Part shown: positions 52,768 to 60,683 of the stretch, one piece after another | Numbering within the stretch: the first letter of the stretch is position 1 | Layout: each line of letters begins with the position of its first letter | Virus record (IMG/VR): IMGVR_UViG_3300035701_000006 | Coordinates: 1 to 64,000 of that record | From: a virus | Reading direction: 5' to 3' (one strand) | DNA length: 64,000 nt | The notes under the pieces: generated by a model | Database searches by the model: none | What the model was told of the DNA's origin: nothing | What the model saw: the letters and a program-made list of their open reading frames with translations, nothing else | Translations under genes and position numbers: made by a program

Positions 52768-52774
52768 GGCTGTC

Positions 52775-53236
52775 ATGGACGACTCCCGCAGGTTCCAGAC
52801 GATCCTTGAGTTCATCCTTGCCGATCCGCATGAGGTTGCAAGCGTCATCCAGAATACCATGGCCTCCAGCGTCATCTGGGTCAACGTGAGAAGGACAGAC
52901 GTCACGCCGGGGCCGGATCCGGATACGGCGTTTCCACTGACCACGAGCACGATAGACGTGCGGAAGGACCCCAGGAGCGGGATTTCCGTGTCGGGTACCA
53001 TTCGCGAGGCTGGAGATGCTGTCCAGATAGATGAGGCTAACGCTGACTTCGACATGGGTAATAACGTTGCCAAGTTCCTCATCCTGGGTGCATATTTCCT
53101 GTCAAAGTCGTTCTTCCGAAATAAAGATACCGCAGAATATAGGCAATACGACCTGAAGCAGCTGCTTCTGATGCTCCAAAGAAGGTGGAATGGCATAACG
53201 GACGCGGTTTATGGCGGTGAAAAATGGCAGCATTGA
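52775..53236 (+). CDS. Unknown protein in head operon
   Basis: 153 residues. N-terminal helix MDDSRRFQTILEFILADP, a strand region AFPLTTSTIDVRKD, and a helical FLILGAYFLSKSFFRNKD. Not recognised. Overlaps the next gene by 13 bases. Confidence 0.5.
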   Translation: MDDSRRFQTILEFILADPHEVASVIQNTMASSVIWVNVRRTDVTPGPDPDTAFPLTTSTIDVRKDPRSGISVSGTIREAGDAVQIDEANADFDMGNNVAKFLILGAYFLSKSFFRNKDTAEYRQYDLKQLLLMLQRRWNGITDAVYGGEKWQH

Positions 53237-53487
53237 CGCCTGAGAAGATGCCGGAGAGGATAAAAGAGTGGCTCCGGGAGCATCCCGGAATGGTGGATAG
53301 CATACTCGCGAATCCGGAAAGCAAGGGGTGGCTCGAGCAGCTGCTCAATGATGTCTATGCGGGGCCCGCGGGAGAAAAGACGAGGCAGGCCATCCGCAGC
53401 GAAGCTTTGCGACTGGCCGGCATTCGAAAGAAGATGAAGGACGCCGGGATGGAAGCAAGGATCGACGGCCAGCTCGGAGGCATATAA
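53224..53487 (+). CDS. Unknown small helical protein
   Basis: 87 residues, all helix-prone and amphipathic (MPERIKEWLREHPGMVDSI; TRQAIRSEALRLAGIRKK). Small charged helical proteins at this place often belong to the prohead core, but no family match is claimed. The stop overlaps the next ATG. Confidence 0.5.
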   Translation: MAALTPEKMPERIKEWLREHPGMVDSILANPESKGWLEQLLNDVYAGPAGEKTRQAIRSEALRLAGIRKKMKDAGMEARIDGQLGGI

Positions 53488-53792
53488 TGCTCACCAGCGT
53501 CCAGCGTAGGAAGGCAAGATATATCATCAGCGAGGCTGTTGAGCAGCTTCCGATCATCATCAAGGAACTGGCAGCCCACATTAAGAAGCTCCAGGAGAGC
53601 ATCAAGGAATTCAAGCGCATCAACCCGGAAGGCGACGTGACTCAGTTCGTCCCGAAGGACATCGATAGGCTGGCTGGTGGTGTCAAGATGAACAGCTTCA
53701 TCAACTGGAAGGCGTTGTTCGACTCCGTGAAGCTGCCCATGACGGGTCCGAAGCCGCCAGTGTCACCAGCACCAGAAAGGCCGATGATATAG
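53487..53792 (+). CDS. Unknown small helical protein
   Basis: 101 residues, with a long helix (residues 4-45, YIISEAVEQLPIIIKELA ... LQESIKEFKR) and a Pro-rich end (GPKPPVSPAPERP). Overlaps the preceding gene by one base (TAATG). Possibly a core component by context. Confidence 0.5.
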   Translation: MLTSVQRRKARYIISEAVEQLPIIIKELAAHIKKLQESIKEFKRINPEGDVTQFVPKDIDRLAGGVKMNSFINWKALFDSVKLPMTGPKPPVSPAPERPMI

Positions 53793-53829
53793 GCTGTAGT
53801 TCAGCAATTGAGATAGAGATGATACTGAA

Positions 53830-53853
53830 GTACATAATCTAGTCAAAAATAAC
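53830..53853 (+). promoter_or_regulatory. Two late-type boxes (GTACATAA and CAAAAATAAC) before scaffold gene
   Basis: GTACATAA at 53830-53837 and CAAAAATAAC at 53844-53853 in the 100-base gap before the scaffold gene, with GGAGGGAG ahead of its ATG at 53893. Strong expression is expected for scaffold and capsid. Confidence 0.5.
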
Positions 53854-53892
53854 TGTAAATTCGCCCATCAAATTCCTGGCACGGAGGGAGCA

Positions 53893-54600
53893 ATGGATAA
53901 GATCCGCGAGCTGCTCAAGAAGATCGGCGCCTCCGAGGAGCTGGCCACCCAGATCATGGAGGAGCTCGATCGGTACACGACTTCCTCCCGCGAGAAGCTC
54001 GAGACGGAGTATCAAGTCAGGATTCAGAAGGCGAAGAAAGTGTGTCTGGAGGAGGTCGCGAAGGAGAAGGCTCGCATCGCCCACAAGGTCGAAGTATTCC
54101 TCGAGAGCAAGGCGGCGTCCATCGAGCGTGCGGCGGCCAGGCAGAGGGCCATTGAAGAGTCCGCTGCTGTTGCGGCGCTTCGCAAGGTCAAGGGAGCCTT
54201 GGGCGTCGAGAACGGCAATAGCGAGGAACTCCAGGCCCTCCAAAGGAAACTGGCCCGCATCGCCGAGCAGGCGAACGCCCTGAAGGAGGAGCGTGATCAC
54301 GCGGTCGAGAAGGCCAACCAGGCCAACAAGATCGCGTCTCGCGTCGTTCGCAGGGCCAGGCTCCTGGAGGCGAAGGCTCCGGAGACGAAGCCCGAGGCCA
54401 AGCCCGCCAAGGTCGTGACCGAGGACGAGGGCGTGGCCGGACTCGCCGCCGCTAGGACTGCCACGGCGGAGCCGAAGACGAGCGTCGTGAGCGTCGCTGA
54501 CGTTCCTCCCGTCGTAGCGCCCGTCGCCGCCAGGATGACGGCGACTGTCCCCAACTCGCCTGAGGACATCGCCAACTCGATGGACAGGGAAGTGGCGTAA
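53893..54600 (+). CDS. Prohead core scaffolding protein (gp22-like)
   Basis: 235 residues, full-length scaffold size. Residues 1-165 are almost wholly charged coiled coil (LETEYQVRIQKAKKVCLEEV; RKLARIAEQANALKEERDH), followed by a flexible Pro/Ala/Glu tail and a SPEDIANSMDREVA end. It sits just before the major capsid gene, as gp22 does before gp23. It would guide capsid assembly and be degraded by the protease at 51701. Confidence 0.8.
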   Translation: MDKIRELLKKIGASEELATQIMEELDRYTTSSREKLETEYQVRIQKAKKVCLEEVAKEKARIAHKVEVFLESKAASIERAAARQRAIEESAAVAALRKVKGALGVENGNSEELQALQRKLARIAEQANALKEERDHAVEKANQANKIASRVVRRARLLEAKAPETKPEAKPAKVVTEDEGVAGLAAARTATAEPKTSVVSVADVPPVVAPVAARMTATVPNSPEDIANSMDREVA

Positions 54601-54629
54601 GCGTAACCCAAACATTCGAGGATGTACAG

Positions 54630-56156
54630 ATGACGGCCATGATCACCGAGGAAGTCAGGCAGGCGAAGCTCCTGTCTGAATCCAAGAAGAACGAGACGAT
54701 CCGGCGTTGGGCCCCGGTGCTCCGGAAGTGCACGGAGATCGGCCCCAAGAAGATGAGCACGTTCGCTCAGCTTCTCGAGAACCAGCACAGGGCATGGGCG
54801 CCAGGTGGCTCCCGCCTCCTCTTCGAGGAGACGACGACCACGAACAACATCGCGGACTTCACCAGGTTCGCGCTGCCGCTCCTGCGCAAGAGCTACCCGA
54901 AGCTGATCGCTGACAACCTGGTAGGCGTTCAGCCGATGTCCCAGCCGGCAAGCCTGATCTTCTACATCAGGTACCGCTACGCCCTGAACAAGGGCATGAC
55001 CCGGGCCGGCACGCAGATCATGCGCCAGAACACGGCGCAGCAGTTCGCTCGCCAGAACGGCTGGGCGATGGATCCGTACTACAGCTCCCAGACGGTCAAG
55101 GGCGAGGAAGCCACGATCGGACCAGGCGGCGGCGTGGTCACGGCTACGCTCGTGCACAAGCCCGTGCTCGCCGGCACGGTCGTCGTGAACGTCTACGAGG
55201 CGGACACCGACTCCTGCCTCGAGCCGACCCCCTGCCTGCAGGTCGGGTTCGACTCGACGGGTCATGCGGACACCGTGCTGGTCGGTTCCGGCACCGGCTG
55301 TCCGGCGGGCGTCGTGGTTGACACCACGACAAGCGGCGGGACGTTCTTCGACCACAGCTCGGCCCAGGTCCAGGTCACGCTGACCTCCGGCAACCTGACC
55401 GGCCTGGTCGCCAGGGTCGACTACGAGTTCGACCTGGAGAACAACCCCTTCCAGCCCGAGGTCACGCTCTCCATCGACTCCGACAGCGTGTCGGCAGTCA
55501 CCCGGAAGCTCAAGACCAGCTGGTCGCTGGAAGCCGCTCAGGACCTCAAGGCGGTGCACAACATCGACGCTGAGAGCACCCTGACGGACCTCATGGCCGA
55601 CGAGATGGTCGCCGAGATCGACCGCGAGATCATCAACGACCTCATCATCGCCGCCTCGATCCGCGCCACGCACAACTTCGCCACCGCGGCGGGGGCGAGC
55701 GTGAACTTCACGGATCGCAACATCGCGCTGCTGTACAAGGTGCTGGAAGTCGCCAACGTCATCCACAGGACGACCCTCCGCGGGCCGGCCAACTGGATGG
55801 TCACCTCGGCCGACATCGCCAGCAAGTTCGAGCAGCTGAACGACTTCAGGGGCTCGGACGCTCTCGCGCAGGACGGGATCGACATCGGGATCACCAGCGC
55901 CGGGACGGTTCAGGGGAAGATCAAGCTGTACAAGGACCCCCTCTTCCCGAACTGCAAGATCCTGATGGGCTTCAAGGGCAACAGCGTGCTGGATGCGGGC
56001 TACTTCTATGCGCCCTACATTCCCCTGCTGTCCACGCCGACCGTGCTGGACCCCAACAGCTTCACCCCGAACAAGGGCATAATGACGCGTTACGGAAAAA
56101 AGCTCATCGAGGACGGTGGGCTTTACTACGGCGTGGTTACGGTCTCGAATTTGTAA
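54630..56156 (+). CDS. Major capsid protein (T4 gp23-like)
   Basis: 508 residues. NIADFTRFALPLLRKSYPKL, then LVGVQPMSQPASLIFYIRYR is the clear gp23 signature; further QFARQNGWAMDP, LKTSWSLEAAQDLKAVHNID (gp23 has the same W-S-x-E-x-x-Q-D-L-x-A element), EIDREIINDLI and a final YGKKLIEDGGLYYGVVTV. The HK97-fold shell protein, cleaved near its N-terminus by the prohead protease. Very uniform GC-rich codons, fitting high expression. Followed by a strong terminator. Confidence 0.95.
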   Translation: MTAMITEEVRQAKLLSESKKNETIRRWAPVLRKCTEIGPKKMSTFAQLLENQHRAWAPGGSRLLFEETTTTNNIADFTRFALPLLRKSYPKLIADNLVGVQPMSQPASLIFYIRYRYALNKGMTRAGTQIMRQNTAQQFARQNGWAMDPYYSSQTVKGEEATIGPGGGVVTATLVHKPVLAGTVVVNVYEADTDSCLEPTPCLQVGFDSTGHADTVLVGSGTGCPAGVVVDTTTSGGTFFDHSSAQVQVTLTSGNLTGLVARVDYEFDLENNPFQPEVTLSIDSDSVSAVTRKLKTSWSLEAAQDLKAVHNIDAESTLTDLMADEMVAEIDREIINDLIIAASIRATHNFATAAGASVNFTDRNIALLYKVLEVANVIHRTTLRGPANWMVTSADIASKFEQLNDFRGSDALAQDGIDIGITSAGTVQGKIKLYKDPLFPNCKILMGFKGNSVLDAGYFYAPYIPLLSTPTVLDPNSFTPNKGIMTRYGKKLIEDGGLYYGVVTVSNL

Positions 56157-56185
56157 CCGTGACCGCTCCAATCTGGACGTAATGG

Positions 56186-56220
56186 AAAGGCCCGGAAGGA
56201 AACTTCCGGGCCTTTTCTTT
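56186..56220 (+). terminator. Intrinsic terminator after major capsid gene
   Basis: 13-bp stem AAAGGCCCGGAAG/CTTCCGGGCCTTT with a GAAA tetraloop and a TTTTCTTTT run. Textbook Rho-independent terminator that ends the head operon. Confidence 0.95.
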
Positions 56221-56241
56221 TGTATGTAGGAATATCTTACC

Positions 56242-56249
56242 GTATTTAA
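56242..56249 (+). promoter_or_regulatory. GTATTTAA box before HNH endonuclease gene
   Basis: ACCGTATTTAAAC lies just after the capsid terminator and 5 bases before the HNH gene's ATG at 56255, with no ribosome site between. Same box as at 56841, 17957 and 63927. Confidence 0.35.
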
Positions 56250-56254
56250 ACAAT

Positions 56255-56830
56255 ATGAGAAAATGCGTGAAATGTGGTACATCTGAGTTGGCGTGTGTTT
56301 TCAAACCGCGCGCCAATGTTTGTATGGAATGCCATAAGGAATACATGCGGAAATATAGGCTGAAGAATAGGGAGAGGCTTAGCAAGCTAGTGATGGAATG
56401 GAAGAACAAGAACAGGGATAAGTACAGAGATTCTTGCAGGGCGCACTATGCCACGGAGGAAGGGAAGCGGAAGCATGTAGTCAGGGTTGAGAGGACGTTT
56501 CGTTCCTGGCTATCACATTTGACAAGTAGATCTCGGATGCGGAATCCGGGGCCTCACGATCCTAAGGACCCTGAGCGTAGAGAATTCAACATAGACCTGG
56601 ACTACGTGATGGGGATCCTTGAACGTCAAAAGCATCACTGCGCATTGACTGGCCTTCCTTTGACCCATAGATTTAATGACCTTTATGCCGCCTCAGTTGA
56701 CAGAATAGATTCTTCAAAAGGACACATCAAGGGGAACATCCAGATTATCTGTTCGGCTATCAACTTTGCCAAGCGCAGTCATTCTAATGAGGGCATGATC
56801 AAGTTCATTAGAGATCTCCGTTCTCAGTAG
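56255..56830 (+). CDS. Free-standing HNH homing endonuclease
   Basis: 191 residues. N-terminal zinc site (MRKCVKCGTSELACVF, ANVCMECHKEYM) and basic helix, then the HNH nuclease: HHCALTGLPL near 125, AASVDRIDSSKGHIKGNIQII near 145 (D-R-I-D then N), FAKRSHS. The arrangement matches mobile HNH genes of phages that also carry a zinc-finger DNA-binding N-terminus. A/T-rich relative to the capsid gene before it and separated from it by a terminator, so it looks like an independent insertion. Confidence 0.85.
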   Translation: MRKCVKCGTSELACVFKPRANVCMECHKEYMRKYRLKNRERLSKLVMEWKNKNRDKYRDSCRAHYATEEGKRKHVVRVERTFRSWLSHLTSRSRMRNPGPHDPKDPERREFNIDLDYVMGILERQKHHCALTGLPLTHRFNDLYAASVDRIDSSKGHIKGNIQIICSAINFAKRSHSNEGMIKFIRDLRSQ

Positions 56831-56840
56831 TCTTCTTTCC

Positions 56841-56848
56841 GTATTTAA
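56841..56848 (+). promoter_or_regulatory. GTATTTAA box heading the small-gene region
   Basis: CCGTATTTAACCC 35 bases before the ATG at 56884, whose AAGGAG site lies between. Good geometry for a promoter -10 element of the box family. Confidence 0.4.
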
Positions 56849-56883
56849 CCCAACGTTGACTACCAAGACAAGGAGAACGTGTC

Positions 56884-57219
56884 ATGTGGTACGTCCAAAC
56901 TTCCGCAGAACACGGAAACGAGGCTGTTCCCACAGAGAATGAGCTGAGAAAATCCATTGCCAGAACTTATTGGAAGGCTGAACAGCGATGGAAAAGCTGG
57001 CGTGGGCAGCATCCCAAGGATTCAAGACCGGGTATTAATTATTCTGGTTCTTCCGAAGAGGATGGCATTGCTAACGATTGGCGAGCCTTCGATGTCTTGT
57101 TTAAGTCGTGGAAATCTCGCCATCTGGTTCCCTCTGGGTATTTCTGGGGTATTGGATATCCCAGTCATGAGCCGGAATTGATGAAGAGCGCATATTACGC
57201 GAAGAAGGGCCAGCCATGA
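56884..57219 (+). CDS. Unknown 111-residue protein
   Basis: Good AAGGAG site. ELRKSIARTYWKAEQRWKSW begins a Trp-rich helix; NDWRAFDVLFKSWKSRHLVP and GYFWGIGYPSHEPELM follow. High aromatic content, no recognised motif. First of an overlapping series of small genes. Confidence 0.5.
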   Translation: MWYVQTSAEHGNEAVPTENELRKSIARTYWKAEQRWKSWRGQHPKDSRPGINYSGSSEEDGIANDWRAFDVLFKSWKSRHLVPSGYFWGIGYPSHEPELMKSAYYAKKGQP

Positions 57220-57455
57220 CCCACAAGGAAGCCTGGGCAGAGCGCAACGCCATCTGGAAGGCCACCGAAGAGGAGAAGGACAGGCACAAGAAAGCGCTCG
57301 AGGAGCTTGAAGCCAGAATGGCTCAACTAAAGAAGATTTGTCCCCACGAAGAGGTGTACTCCTACTCAGGGACTCCATACGACTCCGGCGGATATTCCTG
57401 TGAAGTTACCAAGGATTTCGGATTTGACAAGCCCCAACACTCGAGGGTCGTCTAA
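57216..57455 (+). CDS. Unknown 79-residue protein with coiled coil
   Basis: Overlaps the previous stop by 4 bases. A charged coiled coil (residues 3-40, WKATEEEKDRHKKALEELEA) is followed by KICPHEEVYSYSGTPYDSGG with single Cys residues. No family known. Confidence 0.5.
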   Translation: MTHKEAWAERNAIWKATEEEKDRHKKALEELEARMAQLKKICPHEEVYSYSGTPYDSGGYSCEVTKDFGFDKPQHSRVV

Positions 57456-57550
57456 TGTGGGCTCTCTGGCTTGCCGTGGGGTTCGTGGCGGGACTTATTG
57501 CCATGTTCCTATTCTTTTGTATCTTCTTCATGAAGCCGCCCTTTAGGTGA
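57455..57550 (+). CDS. 31-residue single-pass membrane peptide
   Basis: ATG at 57455 overlaps the upstream stop (TAATG); TGA at 57548-57550. MWALWLAVGFVAGLIAMFLF then FCIFFMKPPFR: one transmembrane helix with a short basic tail. Too short for ordinary gene finding, but the coupled start and neat membrane profile make it believable. Possible regulator or holin-like peptide; no further evidence. Confidence 0.5.
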   Translation: MWALWLAVGFVAGLIAMFLFFCIFFMKPPFR

Positions 57551-57557
57551 TAGGATA

Positions 57558-57836
57558 ATGCCTACTCAGGAAGAGATCATCGACGCGCTGGTCCTGGTGC
57601 TGTCGGCCCAGCGGGCCGCTTGTATAGAAGATTTCGATGCGTACAAAAATGCCGGTCGGCTTCTAGACGCTCGTGCCGGAGAGATCTTATACGCCAGGCG
57701 CAGGAAGCTAGAGGAGGAGAAGGCCAAGTCCGACGAGACGGTCTACGGTGTCGCCCTCGTCACCGTACCCCGGAAGCTCCGGAGCGACCGCGGCAAGTCG
57801 CGCGGTCCTCTGCATAAGAAGGCGAGAGGCAAGTAA
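57558..57836 (+). CDS. Unknown 92-residue protein
   Basis: A helical N-terminal two thirds (EEIIDALVLVLSAQRAACIE, RAGEILYARRRKLEEEKAK) and a very basic C-terminus (RKLRSDRGKSRGPLHKKARGK) that could bind nucleic acid. Not recognised. Confidence 0.5.
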   Translation: MPTQEEIIDALVLVLSAQRAACIEDFDAYKNAGRLLDARAGEILYARRRKLEEEKAKSDETVYGVALVTVPRKLRSDRGKSRGPLHKKARGK

Positions 57837-57849
57837 ATGCGGCCATTAC

Positions 57850-58005
57850 ATGACCTTCGGCTGCGAGTGCAAGTGCGAGCCGAAGTGCATAACTCCGACG
57901 AACGAGCAGATAGCCGCCTTAAACGCGCGGCTCAAGGAGGACCTAAAGGACGTGAAGAGATACGAGGCGCCAAAGGGAGCACAAGGCTTGCAGGGATATC
58001 GTTAG
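57850..58005 (+). CDS. Small cysteine-rich protein, 51 residues
   Basis: MTFGCECKCEPKC near the start gives four cysteines in nine residues, a possible metal knot, followed by a helix (NEQIAALNARLKEDLKDV). A longer overlapping frame from 57837 looks like a shadow, since it is extremely Arg-rich and runs into the next gene. Moderate support only. Confidence 0.4.
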   Translation: MTFGCECKCEPKCITPTNEQIAALNARLKEDLKDVKRYEAPKGAQGLQGYR

Positions 58006-58014
58006 GACTAAAAT

Positions 58015-59043
58015 ATGGGTGGCACTCAGGGCTGGCAGGACGCTCCGTTGTCGTCGGATGCGCAGAGGTTCATCTCGGAACTTCCCACGACGGCGAAGGG
58101 CTGGTTCCTCAGGTTCCTTCGGGAGTTCGTCACCGGCGCAGGCGAGATGCGCGGGAACGACCTCCCGGACGGTTGCGAGCATCAGCACAATTACCAGGAG
58201 TACCTCAAGTTCGCCTACGACAAGCACCTGGAAATCGTCCTGACGCCGGACATCATCTGGTTCACGCTCTTGTGCGAGGTCGCCCGGATCGTCGACAAGG
58301 ACCCGGAAGCCTACAGGGACAAATTCACGACGTCGAATGAGAAGATCCAGATCCAGGTTCGTACAGAAACTCCTCAGGACCTCACGACGTATATCGGCCA
58401 GATCATGAAGCGGCTCAGGAATTACGTCCCAGGCGGTCTGGCAGACAAGATTCTGGTCGAGTTCACGACGGGGACGCTATCCTCCACGTTGGCCCTCCGT
58501 TCAGCTTTCGCCGACATGATAAGGCATTATTACGGCTACCAGGGCTGCGGGGGCTATCAGGGGCCGCCCTACGTGCTTCCAAAAGGCGACATCCCTGAGG
58601 TCCACCTGGAGGGTACCGCGGAGGACTGGGGAAAGATCGTGGATGGCTGGACAGCGGTCTGGCAGACGGTCTTCACGGGCGACAATCCCTTGATGATCGG
58701 ATATATCGATGACGTGATCGACATCCTCACGAGGCTGGAAGATATGGCGAGGGGGGTACATCAGCCGGCCGGAGACCAGCACTTTCTCCGAAGGATCTTC
58801 TATGAGGAAGGGAATATGTCTACCCGGCTGACGACGACCTCTGGGTGGTTCCTGAAGCTGCTTGCACCTGCGGGGATCAAGGTCAAGAGCGCCCTGGAGC
58901 ATGTCGCCCGGGTGCCGTACAGCGCGTCATACGACGACGGTAGGGCGGAGAACCTCATCCTGGCAGCCGGTCTCTTCTCGAGGCGGTTGGACGGCAATGT
59001 GCTGCGGCCCGAATTCAACCACGTCATCTACAGCGTGAGGTAA
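58015..59043 (+). CDS. DUF4419-like protein
   Basis: 342 residues. The order NYQEYLKFAYDKHLEIVLTPDIIWFTLL, RDKFTTSNEKIQIQVRTET, VEFTTGTLSSTLALRSAF, YYGYQGCGGYQGPPYVLP and EGTAEDWGKIVDGW follows DUF4419, known mostly from fungi and bacteria, with F-A-Y-x-x-H, P-D-x-x-W and G-T-x-x-D-W landmarks. No biochemical role is known for the family. It is the largest gene of the small-gene region and well GC-adapted, so it is long resident. Assignment by pattern only. Confidence 0.6.
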   Translation: MGGTQGWQDAPLSSDAQRFISELPTTAKGWFLRFLREFVTGAGEMRGNDLPDGCEHQHNYQEYLKFAYDKHLEIVLTPDIIWFTLLCEVARIVDKDPEAYRDKFTTSNEKIQIQVRTETPQDLTTYIGQIMKRLRNYVPGGLADKILVEFTTGTLSSTLALRSAFADMIRHYYGYQGCGGYQGPPYVLPKGDIPEVHLEGTAEDWGKIVDGWTAVWQTVFTGDNPLMIGYIDDVIDILTRLEDMARGVHQPAGDQHFLRRIFYEEGNMSTRLTTTSGWFLKLLAPAGIKVKSALEHVARVPYSASYDDGRAENLILAAGLFSRRLDGNVLRPEFNHVIYSVR

Positions 59044-59048
59044 CTGAT

Positions 59049-59240
59049 ATGCGAAGATGGGGAATGCAGCTCATAGACTGCAAGAGGACTCACTGGTGGA
59101 AGCTGTCGTTCTTCTGGTTCCCGTACGTCTACGTCGCGTTCAACGTAGTCGGCGGCGGAGGGCTGCGCAAGTATCGCTACGTTGAGATCTGTACTAGATT
59201 CATGAAGAAAGGATGGTACTTTACCTGGGACACGGCATGA
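59049..59240 (+). CDS. Unknown 63-residue aromatic-rich protein
   Basis: Very rich in Trp, Phe, Tyr and basic residues (THWWKLSFFWFPYVYVAFNV), which could form a membrane-associated hairpin. Ends YFTWDTA. The stop overlaps the next ATG (ATGA). No family recognised. Confidence 0.5.
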   Translation: MRRWGMQLIDCKRTHWWKLSFFWFPYVYVAFNVVGGGGLRKYRYVEICTRFMKKGWYFTWDTA

Positions 59241-59836
59241 ATAAAGAAGGCGTGATCAGGACATACATCGAGATGGAGAAGAAGGACCTGGAGACGAAGA
59301 GCCTGCGTCACCCGAACTGGTGGGACTCGCCGGAAGGCAAGAAATATCGCCTGGAGGCAAGCCAGCGGTCCGAGAAGTGGTGGTCCAGCCCGGAAGGCAT
59401 GACCCACCGGAAGAAGATGGAAGAATTCTGGCGGGATAGGGGAGCTGACGCCTCGAGCAAGAGAAAAACGAAGTACTGGTGGAAGGTCAAGGCCTACGCC
59501 AAACAGCACGGCTTGACCGTGCCGGAAGCGCAGAGCCAGCTAAGGGACAGGACGCTGAAGCAGCGGAAGTACAGGCTGCGCTACAAGAGCGTCATGGAGG
59601 AACGCGGCCTCATCATGAACTGGATCCGGCTCACGAAGGAGAACGACGCGCTCATCTGCAGCGCCAGGAAGAGGCTCGACACGACCAAGCACGTCATCGT
59701 GAACGCGGCCATAAGGTTCTTCCTGCTCAACGACGCTGACATACCGAACGGCGACAGGCTGGCGGGGAGTTCCAGGGAGAGATGGCATCCGGACAATACG
59801 CGGAGAAAACATGGAGACGGACAACCCACGCTATGA
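59237..59836 (+). CDS. Unknown basic protein with paired SPEG motifs
   Basis: 199 residues from the ATG at 59237 that overlaps the prior stop. Two units, NWWDSPEGKKYRLEASQRS and KWWSSPEGMTHRKKMEEFW, repeat about 24 residues apart, like the W-x-S/D-x-E-x-R units of NUMOD3-type DNA-binding modules. The rest is basic and helical (KRKTKYWWKVKAYAKQHG) with a C-terminal helical pair (RLDTTKHVIVNAAIRFFL). No nuclease motif. DNA binding is a reasonable guess. Confidence 0.5.
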   Translation: MNKEGVIRTYIEMEKKDLETKSLRHPNWWDSPEGKKYRLEASQRSEKWWSSPEGMTHRKKMEEFWRDRGADASSKRKTKYWWKVKAYAKQHGLTVPEAQSQLRDRTLKQRKYRLRYKSVMEERGLIMNWIRLTKENDALICSARKRLDTTKHVIVNAAIRFFLLNDADIPNGDRLAGSSRERWHPDNTRRKHGDGQPTL

Positions 59837-60044
59837 TCTAGCAGCTTTGGTGAGAGACATCCAACTCTCCCTGAAGTGTTACATCGGGATGAATCCGGAC
59901 GGTAAGTATGAGGATGCCGTAGAGTTCGCGCTGAAGGATGTCATGAAGGCGACGAGGGGCAGCATGAACCCTGCGGTGGTCAGGACGATCATCCAGCTGG
60001 AGAGATCGGTCTTCAAAGACTCCAAATACCTGCTGCCATGCTAG
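59811..60044 (+). CDS. Unknown 77-residue protein
   Basis: Overlaps the previous gene by 26 bases; CGGAG precedes its ATG. Helical throughout (YDLAALVRDIQLSLKC, AVVRTIIQLERSVFKDS). No motif recognised. Confidence 0.45.
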   Translation: METDNPRYDLAALVRDIQLSLKCYIGMNPDGKYEDAVEFALKDVMKATRGSMNPAVVRTIIQLERSVFKDSKYLLPC

Positions 60045-60052
60045 GAGGGGTT

Positions 60053-60319
60053 ATGGGTAACGAAGATGCAAAGTGCGGGCCGCCCTGCCGGGAGAAGTAC
60101 TGGAGCGAGATCGATGCCGAGGAGAAGTGTCAGCGGCTCCGTGTCGAAATCAAGCGGCAATATCGGCTGATAGTCGAGATGATGGAAATATTGCGGAAGC
60201 TCTCGAAGCATAGTCACGACGCGCAGGGGAAGCCGTCCGTAGCGATCGAACCTGTCTATGACGGTCCGGGCGGCCCATATCCCGGTAAGGACGACAGGGA
60301 CGAAGAGGTCTATTTCTGA
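60053..60319 (+). CDS. Unknown 88-residue protein
   Basis: Start taken at ATG 60053, with AGGAGGGG upstream; the in-frame ATG at 60038 overlaps that site. Cys pair CGPPC near the start, then a helical LRVEIKRQYRLIVEMMEIL and a Gly/Asp-rich end. Function unknown. Confidence 0.5.
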   Translation: MGNEDAKCGPPCREKYWSEIDAEEKCQRLRVEIKRQYRLIVEMMEILRKLSKHSHDAQGKPSVAIEPVYDGPGGPYPGKDDRDEEVYF

Positions 60320-60326
60320 GGGTGCT

Positions 60327-60590
60327 ATGTACTGCCAAAGGTGCGGACGCGTCCTGGATACGTTCGAGCAGAGGATTGGCTACTGTCGCGACTGCGACGT
60401 TCCACGCTTGCTCGAGGAAATCCGGAATAGGATGGGATTCCAGCCTGTCACCCCGGATAAGGATGGTATCATTACGATCACGACCCGTCCGATCGTCAGG
60501 CAATGGGTTGACGGCGTTGAAATGCCAGCGTCCCCATCTATGGACGGGTCGAGTTGTGCATCCTGCGGCCATTCCGTGGGTCACGAGTAG
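60327..60590 (+). CDS. Small zinc-ribbon protein
   Basis: 87 residues from MYCQRCGRVLDTFEQ. Pairs CQRCG (3-7), YCRDCD near 20 and CASCGHSVGH at the end give six cysteines for one or two zinc sites. IITITTRPIVRQWVDG forms the central strands. No family recognised; phage early regions often hold such proteins. Confidence 0.5.
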   Translation: MYCQRCGRVLDTFEQRIGYCRDCDVPRLLEEIRNRMGFQPVTPDKDGIITITTRPIVRQWVDGVEMPASPSMDGSSCASCGHSVGHE

Positions 60591-60614
60591 TCGTCCATCC
60601 CGTGCTACCAATGA

Positions 60615-60643
60615 TTGACAGCTTGATGCCTCTGTGGTATCAT
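60615..60643 (+). promoter_or_regulatory. Sigma70-type promoter TTGACA-17-TATCAT
   Basis: Consensus -35 TTGACA (60615-60620), exact 17-base spacer, -10 TATCAT (60638-60643). It lies in the 93-base gap before the zinc-finger gene at 60684, leaving a leader of about 34 bases with a GGAGG site. Best host-type promoter in the window, marking an early operon. Confidence 0.8.
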
Positions 60644-60683
60644 GTATTTGATGGACAAAGAACCCATCATTGGAGGCTCGGCT

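Noticed and set aside
54297-56282. 661-residue open frame on the minus strand
   Set aside because: Antisense shadow of scaffold and capsid genes, full of Arg/Val/Asp runs and crossing a strong terminator.
57837-58340. 167-residue plus-strand frame
   Set aside because: Overlaps the DUF4419-like gene by 326 bases and is implausibly Arg/Gly-rich; the 51-residue frame at 57850 fits better.
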